Notes: generated by a model from the letters alone, not told the origin. A stretch of 64,000 nt of DNA from Chitinimonas taiwanensis DSM 18899 (GCF_900119825.1 NZ_FPKR01000006.1:1-64000), one strand, 5' to 3'. Positions 36,778 to 47,651 are shown, counted from the stretch's first letter. Numbers and translations are program-made.

Positions 36778-39531
36778 TTAGAAGCTGCCCTGCAGGCCAA
36801 AGGCCACCGAGTTGCGCTTCTCGTTGTCCAGGCCGTAGGTGTGGCTGTAGCTGACATAGCCATTCAGTGCCTTGGTCACCTGAGCACGTGCACCCACACC
36901 CAGGGTGGCATAGCTGGAATCCGGCCCAGCCACCTCGGTCTTGAAGGTGGTGGTCTGGCTAACCAGGCCAGCGCCCACATTGCGTGCGTCGTCCTTGGTT
37001 TCCTTGTAAGCCATCACCGAGGCAAACGGCGTCAGCTTGCCCAGATTGATCTCGGCCTTGGCACCCAGACCGGCCAACAGCGAATCCACGCGTTGCTCGT
37101 CGAAGCGCATGGTGGTGCTGCAGGCGGCCGGCTTGGCTGCACTGCCGCACTGATTGGCTTCGGCATAGCCGCCCACCGTGCTCTCGCTGAAGGACAGATT
37201 GGCGGTCGGAATCAAGGACACATTGCCCAGTGCCAGCGTGTAACTACCCTGTACACGCAGGCCCACGGTGGTGCCGCTGGTATCCGCTTGTTCGGTACGG
37301 GTGGCAGCACCAAGCTGGATATGACGCTCAATGCTGTCGAAACGGGTCGAGCCAAAGAACACATCGGCGCCCAGCGACAGATTGCTCATATCGTAGCGAC
37401 CGAACAGCGAGAGCAGGCGGCTGGTGGCGCGGAAGCTACCAACTTCGGCAGCAAACTCGGTGTGGTTGCGCACCTGGCTGACTGCGGCACCGACGACTGC
37501 ATTCGCGCCCAGCTGGGTATCGACACCCAGGGTGACCGCAGTATTGGCGCCGCCGCTCTGCAGGGTTTCTGCATCACCCTGGTAGTCGTTATGCAGGCGA
37601 TGCATACGCAGGAAGACGTCGGCACCGTTGACCGAGCGCGCACGTACACCGCGCTCATCCACGGCAGCCTGGGCCGATTGCGGCGCGGCGCTCTGTACAT
37701 CGGCCAGTTGGGCGGCAAAGTAAGGCGCATCCAACACCGAGGCGATGTACTGGTAGACCACCTTGTGCGCTTCCGGCGTCGGGTGACGATCATCCGCGAA
37801 CAGGAAGCCTGGCAAGGACTGGGCGCTGGTACAGGTCAGCGAGCTGGTTGCACCGCAAGCCTGGCCGGTCACATTGTCAAAGCCATACTTGGCCGGATCA
37901 GCAGCGATTTCCGACAGCAGGCGCTGGATATCGATCAGCACCACATCCTGGCCCGCCAGCGCGCTGCTCAAACCGCTGTTGAACAGACCGGAGAAGGTGT
38001 TGGCACCGCTGGTCACGCGCAGATAAGCGCCATTGGCATTGGTGGTCGATAGCTGATCGGTCAGCTGGGTGTTCACCGTGGCAGCCGAGCCAGAAACGGC
38101 CGAGAAGGCAGTGGCCAGTGTGGCTTGCAGCTGCGCGGCCACAGCCGGTCCGATCTGGTTCTGCAAGGTGGCCGGCAGACCAGCTGCCACCTGACCGACG
38201 ATAGTCTGCAACTGTGCAGTGATAGCCGTACTCAGGGCCGCGGCCTGGCCGGCGGTGATCTGGTTGGCCGCCACCATCTGGCCCAGCGTGGTAGCCACTG
38301 CCGTGTTGACCGTGGCGCCGATGGCGCTGCTTACCGCGGTCGGCACGGTGCTGCCCAGACCGGTGCTGATTGCCCCTTGCATGGCCCCGCTGACATTGGT
38401 CTGCAGCGTAGCCAGCTGGCCGCTGATGGCCGTCACGATGCTGGCACGTGCGGCGTCCAGACCACTCTGCGTGGCACCGCCTTGCGCGACCACGGTCTGC
38501 GCTGCACCGGCAGCCTGCGCGGTGACCGTACCAATAGTGGTAGCCGAGTTCAGATTGCTGACCGTGGTATTGAGCGTGGTGCCCAGCGTGGTGGCCAGAT
38601 CCAGATTGCTGGTGTTGTTCAGCGCGGTATTCAGATTGCCGGTTAGCTGGGTCGTCAGCGCGCCGGACCAGTTATTGTTGAAGGCGGTCTGGAAGGCGGC
38701 GGCCCCGGCAGCACCCAACGAAGGGGTCAGTGCGGCGGCAAGGCCGGCGCTGACATTGCTGGAGATGCCGCTACCCAGTGCACCGCCAACGCTATTGGCC
38801 ACCGTGGTGGGCACCCCGCCGAGCAGGGTGGTGACCGGTGCGCTTGAGGCGAAGGCGGTCAGGTTGGCACCCACAGCCGGCAGCGTCTGCTGCACCACCG
38901 CGCCAATGGCCGAGCTGGTCGCAGCCGGCGTGGTGCCGAAATTGGGCAGATTATTGACGATGATGCGCTTGGCACCAGCTTTTTGGAGCTCTTTAACCTG
39001 GTTTACCGTCGAAGTCACCGCCGTGGAAATGACGGCCTGACCTGCCGCCGTACCGCCCGCACCGGCTGCCGCCGCCAGGGCCGCAGGGACATCGTTTCCG
39101 CCAATCCAGATCGAGTACAGCGCATTCGGGTCGGCTTTGCCACCATTGGCAGCCAGGAAATCGGTGATCTGCGTCGGCAGGTCACGAATTTCCACAGCAC
39201 CAGGCCCGGCATTGGCGACTTCGGTGGCGCGTGCGCCGCCTTGCGCATAGCCGGTGCCACCGCCAGCCAGCGTGTTGTTGGAGACATTGGCAGCACCCAG
39301 CTTGATGCCGTACTTGGCAGCCAGCAAGGAGGCGTAGATGTCGGCGTTATCGATGGTCCAGCGCGCGCCTTGCGGCAGGCCGGCGATGCCGCCAAAGGCG
39401 CCCACATCGGTCAGGCTGTCGCCAAAGAAGACGGTGCTGTTGTAATTCCCGGCAGCGAACGCCAGCGGCGACAGGGCTGCACTCACGGCAAGCGCGGTTA
39501 AAGTCTTACGGGCCAGGCCAAAGCGTGTCAT
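36778..39531 (-). CDS. GDSL-type esterase autotransporter with a large low-complexity insert
   Basis: A 917-residue secreted protein. A signal peptide ends near residue 26 (LSPLAFA). The SGNH esterase blocks are FFGDSL with nucleophile S39, GGTGYAQGG at 91-99, GGND at 144-147, and the C-terminal D580-x-x-H583 in FADDRHPTPEAH. The autotransporter beta-barrel spans about 625-917 and ends in a terminal Phe. Between blocks III and V, residues about 205-520 form an Ala/Thr/Gly/Ser/Gln/Asn-rich stretch of heptad-like, repetitive helices that EstA/EstP-like esterases do not carry. Activity should be lipid or ester hydrolysis on the cell surface. The insert may be a stalk or an adhesive surface. Confidence 0.9.
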   Translation of the reverse strand: MTRFGLARKTLTALAVSAALSPLAFAAGNYNSTVFFGDSLTDVGAFGGIAGLPQGARWTIDNADIYASLLAAKYGIKLGAANVSNNTLAGGGTGYAQGGARATEVANAGPGAVEIRDLPTQITDFLAANGGKADPNALYSIWIGGNDVPAALAAAAGAGGTAAGQAVISTAVTSTVNQVKELQKAGAKRIIVNNLPNFGTTPAATSSAIGAVVQQTLPAVGANLTAFASSAPVTTLLGGVPTTVANSVGGALGSGISSNVSAGLAAALTPSLGAAGAAAFQTAFNNNWSGALTTQLTGNLNTALNNTSNLDLATTLGTTLNTTVSNLNSATTIGTVTAQAAGAAQTVVAQGGATQSGLDAARASIVTAISGQLATLQTNVSGAMQGAISTGLGSTVPTAVSSAIGATVNTAVATTLGQMVAANQITAGQAAALSTAITAQLQTIVGQVAAGLPATLQNQIGPAVAAQLQATLATAFSAVSGSAATVNTQLTDQLSTTNANGAYLRVTSGANTFSGLFNSGLSSALAGQDVVLIDIQRLLSEIAADPAKYGFDNVTGQACGATSSLTCTSAQSLPGFLFADDRHPTPEAHKVVYQYIASVLDAPYFAAQLADVQSAAPQSAQAAVDERGVRARSVNGADVFLRMHRLHNDYQGDAETLQSGGANTAVTLGVDTQLGANAVVGAAVSQVRNHTEFAAEVGSFRATSRLLSLFGRYDMSNLSLGADVFFGSTRFDSIERHIQLGAATRTEQADTSGTTVGLRVQGSYTLALGNVSLIPTANLSFSESTVGGYAEANQCGSAAKPAACSTTMRFDEQRVDSLLAGLGAKAEINLGKLTPFASVMAYKETKDDARNVGAGLVSQTTTFKTEVAGPDSSYATLGVGARAQVTKALNGYVSYSHTYGLDNEKRNSVAFGLQGSF

Positions 39532-39712
39532 TTGTATCTCTCTCCGAGTCGTTGAACTTATAGAATCTGGATTTACCCTGCCCGGAAGCTCTACCGAGCG
39601 CTTGGCCGGCCTAGTGGGCGCAGCTGCCTATTCCGCCAGAACCCGCATAGGGACTGGCTTGGCGGGGATTCATTCGCCGCCACTATAACGACCAGAGAGT
39701 TTTTACACTAGT

Positions 39713-40888
39713 GTGAAACACCTAAATACAGACGTAGTTGTTATCGGTGCGGGGGCCGCTGGCATGATGGCCGCCGCCACTGCAAGCCAGCGTGGACGCG
39801 GCGTGACGCTGATTGACCATAGCGAGCGCTTGGCCGAGAAGATCCGAATTTCCGGCGGCGGGCGTTGCAATTTCACCAACACACAGACCACGGCCGAACG
39901 CTATCTGTCGCGAAATCCACACTTCTGCAAGTCGGCCCTCGCGCAGTACAGCGCGCAAGACTTCCTCGACCTGGTCAATCGCTACCAGATTCCCTGGCAT
40001 GAGAAGAAGCTCGGCCAGCTGTTCTGCGACGAATCGGCACAGGACATCATCGATATGCTCAAGGCTGAGTGTGATCTGGTCGGCACCGAATGGCGCATGG
40101 GCACGGCCATCGCGACCATCCACAAGACCGAGTCGGGCTTCCGCGTCGACACCGCGCAGGAGAGTTGGCAGTGCGAAAGCCTGATCATCGCCACTGGCGG
40201 CCTGTCGATTCCCCCTATCGGCGCGACCGGCTTCGGCTATGAAGTCGCCAAGCAGTTCGGGCTGCCGATCACGCCACTGGCCGCAGCGCTGGTACCGCTG
40301 ACCTTCGAGCCCAAGGATCTGTTCAACGAGCTGGCCGGTGTCTCGCTCGACTGCGATGCCTGGGGCGGCGAGGGGCCACATTTCCGCGAGAACGTGCTGT
40401 TCACCCATCGCGGCGTATCTGGGCCGGCCATTCTGCAGATCTCGTCCTACTGGCAGCCGGGGCGCGAGATTGCGCTTGATCTGCTGCCGGGGCGCGATGC
40501 GCATGCCCTGTTCGAGGACGCCAAGCGCTCGGATGCGCTGCTGCCGAATGTGCTCAGCGACTGGCTGCCCAAGCGTTTTGCCCAGGCCTTCTGCGAAGCC
40601 ATCGTGCCGATCAAGCCCATCAAGCAATACACGCCGCGCGAGCTGGCCAGCGTGGCCGAGCGTCTGCACGACTGGCGCGTGGTACCCAGCGGCAGCCAGG
40701 GCTACAAGAAGGCGGAAGTGACACGCGGTGGCGTGGATACCGATGCGCTATCGAGCAAGACCCTGATGGCGCGCAAGGTGCCCGGCTTGTTCTTTGTGGG
40801 CGAGGTGGTGGATGTGACCGGCTGGTTGGGCGGCTACAACTTCCAATGGGCCTGGTCCTCGGGCTGGGTGGCTGGGCAGAACGCCTGA
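39713..40888 (+). CDS. HI0933/BaiN-family FAD-dependent oxidoreductase
   Basis: A 391-residue flavoprotein. The FAD Rossmann motif VVVIGAGAAGMMAAATA is at the N-terminus, followed by KIRISGGGRCNFTNT, a family signature, and a C-terminal FVGEVVDVTGWLGGYNFQWAWSSG. HI0933 proteins are putative NAD(P)H-dependent reductases (BaiN-like) of unknown substrate. The start is a GTG at 39713. An ATG first appears far inside the FAD motif, so GTG is favoured. It is convergent with the response-regulator/TPR gene, seven bases apart. Confidence 0.9.
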   Translation: MKHLNTDVVVIGAGAAGMMAAATASQRGRGVTLIDHSERLAEKIRISGGGRCNFTNTQTTAERYLSRNPHFCKSALAQYSAQDFLDLVNRYQIPWHEKKLGQLFCDESAQDIIDMLKAECDLVGTEWRMGTAIATIHKTESGFRVDTAQESWQCESLIIATGGLSIPPIGATGFGYEVAKQFGLPITPLAAALVPLTFEPKDLFNELAGVSLDCDAWGGEGPHFRENVLFTHRGVSGPAILQISSYWQPGREIALDLLPGRDAHALFEDAKRSDALLPNVLSDWLPKRFAQAFCEAIVPIKPIKQYTPRELASVAERLHDWRVVPSGSQGYKKAEVTRGGVDTDALSSKTLMARKVPGLFFVGEVVDVTGWLGGYNFQWAWSSGWVAGQNA

Positions 40889-40895
40889 GCAAGGC

Positions 40896-42503
40896 TCAGG
40901 CGGCCTCGTCGGCCACCAGCATGGCCTGGATGCGCGCCGCGAGCGAGGGGTCGGGCGGCACCATGCTGGCGAGGCAGGCCTCGGCCTGCTGCTTGAACAG
41001 GGGCTCGTGCAAGGACTGGTAGCTCTTCGCGGCCGCATTGGCCGCCGCGGCCAGCAGGCGGTTATTGTGGGTGCGCTGACCTTCCTCGATCAGCTTATCG
41101 GCAGCAGCACGAAAATTCCCGTCCACCACCAACTGGGCAGCATCATTGGCCACCTGGGCAATATGCTCGCCCGCAGCCGCCAAGACCTGCAGGAGGCGCG
41201 GACGCTCGGCCAGACGCTGCATCAATAGCTCTTGGGCATGCCGGCCGGTATCGAAGCGCAGTGCCAGCGGCTTCACCCATTCGGCCAGCGTGGGGGCGAT
41301 ATCGTCGGCATACAGGCGGTCGACCACGGTCAGGTAATCGAGCGCGAATTCGAAATTGAAGTCGAGCGCGGCCACCTGGCCGGCCAAGCGACGCAGCACA
41401 TCGATGGCGGCCAGCGGCTCGCGCTTGGCGATCGATTCGGTGGCCATGGCCAGCTCGCCATACCATTCGCCGCGCAGGCCATCCTGGCCGCTGATGTCGC
41501 TCTTCTGCTTGGCGCCCAGCTGCTTGACCAGGCTGGCCGCATCCGGCGCCTGGCCTTGGTCGAACTGCAGCAGGGCTAGGTGGAAGATGGTGCGGTAATC
41601 AAGATCGACCGCCTTGCCATTCAGACGCACCGCGCGGCCCAGATATTCACCAGCCTTGTCGGCCAGGCCCAGGCTGAAAGCCAGCTGGCCGGCCTTCTGC
41701 AAGCGCTTCAGGCTATGCGGGGTGATCTTGATCGCCTGCTCGGTAATCTCCAGCGCCTCGGCAAAGCGCTCTTCCGACAGATACAGCTCGCTGAGCTGGT
41801 TGTAGACCGGCAGATAGCGCAGATGTTGGTTGATGATGTCCAACATGGCCGCTTCGGCCGTCGGCTTATCGCCCTGGCGCAGCGCCACCCGGGCCAGCCC
41901 AAGTTTGGCCCATGCCGGGTTGCGGGTTTCCAGAATGCGTTTGTACATGGTGGCCGATTCCTCCAGCCGCCCCAGCCGCATCAGGATATTCGCCGCCAGC
42001 TTGGCGATATCGGCCAGATAGGGCGATTTGACCAGCATCATCTGCTGGGCCGCCTTCAGGGCCTGGTTGTAGTTCTTGCTGTTGAGCGCCTCGTAGATCT
42101 CCATCAGCGCCTGGCGACGCTTGAAGGCCTTTTCGATGCGCTCGGACAAGGCGCCGGCCTGCACCGGCTTGAGCATATAGTCATCCGGCGTTTCCTCGGC
42201 CACCCCGACCACGCGCGGGTAGCTCGCCTCACCGGTCACCATGATGAAGATGGTGAACAGTGGCAGCGCCTTCTTCTCGCGCAGCTCTTCCAGTAGGTCC
42301 TGGCCGCTTTCCTCGGCATCGAAATGGAATTCGCACAAGACGACGTCGTACTTGTTCTCCAGCAGCTTGCGGCGGGTTTCGCTGATGGTGCTCGAGGTAT
42401 CGATACGCGCGATATCGAAGCTCTGCAGGATGGCGCGCAGCGATAGCCGTACCGTAGAGGACGGATCGGCAACCAGCGCGGTAAGGGAACGGGACGGCAG
42501 CAT
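40896..42503 (-). CDS. Response-regulator receiver protein with TPR repeats, acceptor Asp replaced by Glu
   Basis: A 535-residue protein. Receiver domain about 5-125, then a long helical region with tetratricopeptide repeats (about 130-280 most clearly, with NYNQALKAAQQM, NPAWAKLGLARVALRQGD and RFAEALEITEQAI). The receiver keeps D13 (VADPSS), T90 (IMVTG) and K112 (YMLKP), but the phosphoacceptor position is E58 in DVVLCEFHF. Normal phosphorylation is therefore not expected, and the glutamate could mimic the active state. No DNA-binding domain and no adjacent kinase. A role as a protein-interaction adaptor is inference. Confidence 0.88.
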   Translation of the reverse strand: MLPSRSLTALVADPSSTVRLSLRAILQSFDIARIDTSSTISETRRKLLENKYDVVLCEFHFDAEESGQDLLEELREKKALPLFTIFIMVTGEASYPRVVGVAEETPDDYMLKPVQAGALSERIEKAFKRRQALMEIYEALNSKNYNQALKAAQQMMLVKSPYLADIAKLAANILMRLGRLEESATMYKRILETRNPAWAKLGLARVALRQGDKPTAEAAMLDIINQHLRYLPVYNQLSELYLSEERFAEALEITEQAIKITPHSLKRLQKAGQLAFSLGLADKAGEYLGRAVRLNGKAVDLDYRTIFHLALLQFDQGQAPDAASLVKQLGAKQKSDISGQDGLRGEWYGELAMATESIAKREPLAAIDVLRRLAGQVAALDFNFEFALDYLTVVDRLYADDIAPTLAEWVKPLALRFDTGRHAQELLMQRLAERPRLLQVLAAAGEHIAQVANDAAQLVVDGNFRAAADKLIEEGQRTHNNRLLAAAANAAAKSYQSLHEPLFKQQAEACLASMVPPDPSLAARIQAMLVADEAA

Positions 42504-42560
42504 GGCGTCAGATCTTGAGGGAATGAATCATCTTAGCAAAGCCAGCCCGCGCGCCCGATG

Positions 42561-42585
42561 AAAAACGGGCCGCCGGGCGGCCCGC
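42561..42585 (-). terminator. Terminator after the IPT/metzincin gene
   Basis: On the minus strand, GCGGGCCGCC and GGCGGCCCG fold back, followed by TTTTT. It is 17 bases beyond the stop of the lipoprotein gene and upstream of the receiver/TPR gene. Confidence 0.82.
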
Positions 42586-42602
42586 TGTACCGGACAAGGC
42601 GT

Positions 42603-45263
42603 TCAGCGCGGCGCTTGCAGGCGCTGCGCATCCAGCGCATGGGCGAGGACGAATTCGAAGCGCCCGCCTGCCGGCAGCTCATACAGCGCCAGGCTGGCCT
42701 GGCCGCCACTGAGCCCAAGGGCCAGTACGCGCCGCTCACTGCCCAGATGGAGTACGCTCAGGCGCGGAAAAGCCTGTGCATCCCAGCGCAGGCTGAGCAC
42801 GCCCTGGCTCTCCTGCCAGTCAACCCGCGCAGTCGCCGTCGCGGCGCCGCTGCGCTTGGCCGCCGTGCTGGCCGGCTGGCTTAGCAGCTGCTCACCGCGC
42901 AGCATCTCCAGCTTGCGCAGCGGGCCGGGGTGCGGCAGACGCAGGCTGAAATGCTGCAGACCGGGGCGACCATCCGCCACGCGCTGGCTGCGCACCGGCT
43001 GCAGCAGCACGCTGCCATCGGCCAGGGTCAGGCGCAGCGTATAGGCGCCGCCCGCGTCGTAACGTGGCCGGCCAAAGGCTGCGCTTGGGGTGTGGAAGCG
43101 CACGTTGTCGCCGTCCAGCTCACCACGCAGCACCAGCAGCTCGGTATCGGCCGCCTGATTGATCAGCTTCGGGTAGGTATTGGTGAGCAGATGGCTCTGC
43201 ACACCGTGGTAGTTGTAATCGGAGAACCAATCGGCATTGCTGCAATAACTCATGATGTCGTTCTTGCCGGCCGGGTCGATCAGGCTGCCCGGCGCGCCGC
43301 TCACGCTGTTCGGATAGCCCGCCTGGTAGACAGACTCGATGTTGTACAGCGGTACGCTGCCCAGCGCGCCATTCGCATACGGGTAGTTCGTGTCGAAATC
43401 TGCTCCCACGCTGCCACAGGGCGCATGTTCGCGACTCAGGTTATGGCCCATTTCGTGGATAAAGGTGTTTTCCCAGTCGAAATAGCTGGTATCGAGACCA
43501 ATGCCGGTATCGCTGCGCGTGAAACCCGGCCCGTTCACATAGGCCAGGCCGGCCGTCTCGGTATTGCTGGCATTGGCCACGAAGCCGAAGTAGTGCCGAT
43601 TCGGCGCCTCGACCTCGCGCAGATCGTCCAGTGCACCGAGTACCGCGCTCCAGTCCTCGCTGCTGACCGGCGCGCTGCTGACCACATTGGTGCTGAAGAC
43701 ACCACGCGTGCTCAGCTCGATTGCCGTATCGGCCAGGGGTAAGGTCCGCCGCAGCGCGCTGCGCACATCGCTGGTGGCCGGGGCGCTGCCCTGCTGGCTA
43801 CCGGTGCGGATCGGCACCAGGGTCAGCTTCATATTGCTGGTGCCGGCCAGCTGCGGGGTTGCGCTCAGGCCCTGGCCGCCGCCCGATTGCTCGACCGAGA
43901 CATTCAGACCATTGATCACCTGGGAGGCGATCAGGGTGGCACTGAAGGTCTGCGCCAGCGAATACGGCATCTCGCGGTCGGGCAGTACGCTGGGACCATT
44001 CATGGGCAGGCTGGCCAGCACCGTATTGCCATTGCGCACCACCAGGGTCACGCCCGGGCTGGGACTGCCGCCGCGCGCGCCCAGCACATAGGCACGTACC
44101 ACGGCCGGCTTGCCGGCCACCAGACGCTGATACTGGGCGCCAGCGCTCTGCGAATAGGTCTGCACGAAGTCGATGCGGCTCACACAGCCCTGCGGTGCGG
44201 CGCCAACCCCAAAGCAGCCGGCGCTGACCGCGCTTTGGCTGCTAGCCTGCAGCTGGGTGTCGCCGCTGCTGCTGCCCGCCGCGAGGTTGAACTGCAGCTG
44301 GCTATCGCTACGTCCGGCCAGGATGGTCTGTGCGCTGCCGCCCACCGTGATGCCATCGACCTCATCCAGGCCGCTGCCCAGGAGCGTGACGGTCGTGCCG
44401 GCCAGGCCATAGCCGGGGCTCATGCTGGTCACGGTGATAGCAGGCGCGACGCGGAAGGTGGTGCTGGGCTGCAGCTGGCCGTCTGCGGCGATCAGGGTCA
44501 GTGCATAACTGCCCGGGGTCAGATTGGGCACCGTCAGCGCCAGCTGGTCGCTGCGCTGGCTGACGATGGTGGCCGCCGTCGCACCGAAACGCACGGTGCT
44601 GATGCGGTCGAGCCCGGTGCCACTCAGCAGCAGGCTGCTGCCTACCAGGCCCTCGTTCACGCTGAAAGCGCTGACCGTCAGCGGGGTCAGTACGGTCACG
44701 CTGAAGGCCGAGCTGCGGCTCAGTCCGCCTGCGGTACGCAGCAGCGGCGCGCCACTCAGCGCCTCCACCGGCACGGTCAACACCAGCTGGCTGGCGCTCT
44801 GGCTCACTATCGGCAGATTGACCGTGCCCAGGCTGACACTGCTCACCTGATCGAGGAAGCTGCCGTTCAGGGTGAGCTGCCCCCCCGGCACCACCGCGCT
44901 GGGGCTGAGGCTGCTGACCGTCGGCGCCTCCACCGTGATCAGGAAGCTGCTGGCCACGCTGCTGCCCGCGCCGCTCAGACGCAGGCTTCCCGTACTGGCG
45001 CTATTAGGCACCACCACGCTCAGGCTGGTATCGGAAATCCTGCTGAAGGCCGCATCCACCGCGCCGATCTGCGCCAGGGTCACGCCATTCAGGCCGCTGC
45101 CGCTTACCATCAAGGTCGCCCCAGGCGGGGCCGAGCGCGGGCTGACATCACTGATGCTGAGGCTGGCGACCGGTGCCGCCGTGCCCCCTCCGCCGCCGCC
45201 CCCGCAAGCCCACAAGCTCATGGCCAGCAAGGACAGCAATAAGTATTGGCAGACGGTAGGCAT
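42603..45263 (-). CDS. Metzincin-type lipoprotein protease with four IPT/TIG repeats
   Basis: An 886-residue secreted protein. The signal ends in a lipobox with C20, followed by seven glycines. Four immunoglobulin-like IPT/TIG repeats occupy roughly residues 35-340 (each with a P-G-x-x-x-x-x-G-S-x-L pattern). A metallopeptidase region follows, with HEMGHNLSREH at 603-613 (HExxHxxxxxH, metzincin-type zinc site; the usual third-position Gly is Ser) and a Met-turn DIMSYCSN near 671. Cysteine-containing HAPCG and the C-terminal beta-rich part (720-886) may form a further domain. The ATG at 45263 has a GGGAG site. Substrate unknown. Confidence 0.85.
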   Translation of the reverse strand: MPTVCQYLLLSLLAMSLWACGGGGGGGTAAPVASLSISDVSPRSAPPGATLMVSGSGLNGVTLAQIGAVDAAFSRISDTSLSVVVPNSASTGSLRLSGAGSSVASSFLITVEAPTVSSLSPSAVVPGGQLTLNGSFLDQVSSVSLGTVNLPIVSQSASQLVLTVPVEALSGAPLLRTAGGLSRSSAFSVTVLTPLTVSAFSVNEGLVGSSLLLSGTGLDRISTVRFGATAATIVSQRSDQLALTVPNLTPGSYALTLIAADGQLQPSTTFRVAPAITVTSMSPGYGLAGTTVTLLGSGLDEVDGITVGGSAQTILAGRSDSQLQFNLAAGSSSGDTQLQASSQSAVSAGCFGVGAAPQGCVSRIDFVQTYSQSAGAQYQRLVAGKPAVVRAYVLGARGGSPSPGVTLVVRNGNTVLASLPMNGPSVLPDREMPYSLAQTFSATLIASQVINGLNVSVEQSGGGQGLSATPQLAGTSNMKLTLVPIRTGSQQGSAPATSDVRSALRRTLPLADTAIELSTRGVFSTNVVSSAPVSSEDWSAVLGALDDLREVEAPNRHYFGFVANASNTETAGLAYVNGPGFTRSDTGIGLDTSYFDWENTFIHEMGHNLSREHAPCGSVGADFDTNYPYANGALGSVPLYNIESVYQAGYPNSVSGAPGSLIDPAGKNDIMSYCSNADWFSDYNYHGVQSHLLTNTYPKLINQAADTELLVLRGELDGDNVRFHTPSAAFGRPRYDAGGAYTLRLTLADGSVLLQPVRSQRVADGRPGLQHFSLRLPHPGPLRKLEMLRGEQLLSQPASTAAKRSGAATATARVDWQESQGVLSLRWDAQAFPRLSVLHLGSERRVLALGLSGGQASLALYELPAGGRFEFVLAHALDAQRLQAPR

Positions 45264-45296
45264 GGCGCACTCCCGGTCGGACTGCAAATGGAGGAA

Positions 45297-45776
45297 TCAG
45301 AGCAGGGCTTGCGCGGCCACCACGATGCCGTCTTCGTCCGCATACAGCCAGTGGCCTGGCTCGAAGCGCACGCCGGCAAACTGCACGGCCAGCCCGCTGC
45401 TGCCCTCACCCTTTTTCACGCTCTTCTTCGGGTGGGTGTTCAGGGCGCGGATGCCGACTGCCTGGGCGTTCAGCTCCAACGCGTCCCTGACACAACCATA
45501 GACCACGATGCCGGCCCAGTGGTTATTCACCGCCAGCTCACCCAGCTGGCCGCCGACCAACGCGCAGCGCAGGCTGCCGCCACCGTCCACGACCAGCACG
45601 CGGCCCTCGCCCGGGGTTTCCAGCGTGCTGCGCACCAGGCTGTTGTCCTCGAATACCTTGAGCGTGGCGATAGGCCCGGCGAAACGGGCGTGCTGGCCAA
45701 AATGGCGGAACAAGGGCTCGGCAACCTGGACGGCATCGCCGTGCGCATCGCTCAGATCGGTGGTGTGAAAATGCAT
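45297..45776 (-). CDS. rraA: RraA-family protein (ribonuclease E activity regulator)
   Basis: A 159-residue protein of the RraA/DlpA fold. N-terminal [32 protein letters not shown] and [14 protein letters not shown] match the family. In E. coli RraA binds RNase E and lowers RNA decay, while some relatives are 4-hydroxy-4-methyl-2-oxoglutarate aldolases. The G-G-x-x-G-x-x-A region and R-D pair are compatible with either. The ATG at 45776 is chosen for a GGGAGC site; the frame extends upstream to 45830 without one. Confidence 0.88.
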   Translation of the reverse strand: MHFHTTDLSDAHGDAVQVAEPLFRHFGQHARFAGPIATLKVFEDNSLVRSTLETPGEGRVLVVDGGGSLRCALVGGQLGELAVNNHWAGIVVYGCVRDALELNAQAVGIRALNTHPKKSVKKGEGSSGLAVQFAGVRFEPGHWLYADEDGIVVAAQALL

Positions 45777-45828
45777 GATGGCTCCCGCAAGCAGTGAAAA
45801 ACGCATTCTGGCGCTTGCCGGCGGCGCC

Positions 45829-45865
45829 AAGCAAAACGGGGAGCGCTCGGCTCCCCGTTTTGCTT
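45829..45865 (-). terminator. Terminator after dapB
   Basis: A perfect 16-bp stem: AAGCAAAACGGGGAGC (45829-45844) and GCTCCCCGTTTTGCTT (45850-45865) with a 5-base loop. It lies 28 bases beyond the dapB stop on the minus strand. The dapB stop and rraA start are both within 60 bases of it. No plus-strand gene precedes it. Confidence 0.87.
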
Positions 45866-45893
45866 GTTGAATGTTGCGGGCCAGCCGCGCGTT

Positions 45894-47065
<1,172 letters not shown>

Positions 47066-47210
47066 GAATGCTATTAAGACCGTGAAGATAAATGGCGGGC
47101 CGGCAGGCTTGGTTCGCATGCCACGGACGGGCATAGACTGCGGCAAGGTGCGGAAGTGCCGTATCATAGCCGCGAACCCCATTCCAGAACATATCTGCAC
47201 GGACGCCATC

Positions 47211-47651
47211 ATGAGCAAAGCGAGCGATCTCAAGGATGCCGGCCTGAAGGCCACTGGCCCCAGGCTGAAAATCCTCAATCTGTTTGAAACCAGCGACCAG
47301 CGCCATCTGACGGCCGAAGACGTATACCGCATGCTGCTCGATGAGCAGGACGATGTGGGCCTCGCCACCGTTTATCGCGTGCTGACCCAGTTCGAGCAGG
47401 CTGGCCTCCTGGTCCGCCATCACTTCGAATCGGGCAAGGCGGTGTTCGAGCTGAACCAGGGCGGCCACCACGACCACCTGGTGTGCGTGAAGTGCGGCAA
47501 GGTCGAGGAGTTCTACGACGCCGAGATCGAAAAGCGCCAGGACACCATCGCCAAGAAGCACAACTTCATGATCCAGGACCACGCCATGTACCTGTACGGG
47601 ATCTGCGCCGAGTGCCAGACCCGTCTGGCCGGCAAACTGAAAGCGCAATGA
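47211..47651 (+). CDS. fur: Ferric uptake regulator
   Basis: A 146-residue metal-dependent repressor. N-terminal winged helix with [15 protein letters not shown] and [20 protein letters not shown]. Metal sites are [16 protein letters not shown] (histidines plus the CxxC zinc pair) and CAECQ. The ATG at 47211 begins the usual sequence, whereas the frame runs upstream to 47058. The imelysin promoter at 52683 is a probable target. The 145-base bamE-fur spacer has no Fur-box match I can see. Confidence 0.97.
   Translation: MSKASDLKDAGLKATGPRLKILNLFETSDQRHLTAEDVYRMLLDEQDDVGLATVYRVLTQFEQAGLLVRHHFESGKAVFELNQGGHHDHLVCVKCGKVEEFYDAEIEKRQDTIAKKHNFMIQDHAMYLYGICAECQTRLAGKLKAQ

Noticed and set aside
36547-38052. 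501-codon plus-strand frame opposite the autotransporter gene
   Set aside because: No family resemblance; it is a shadow of the GC-rich, repetitive coding strand, and the opposite frame has a signal peptide, GDSL motifs and a beta-barrel.
43887-45242. 451-codon plus-strand frame opposite the IPT lipoprotein
   Set aside because: Low-complexity Ala/Gln/Gly/His product, a usual shadow of IPT-coding sequence; no ribosome site or motif.
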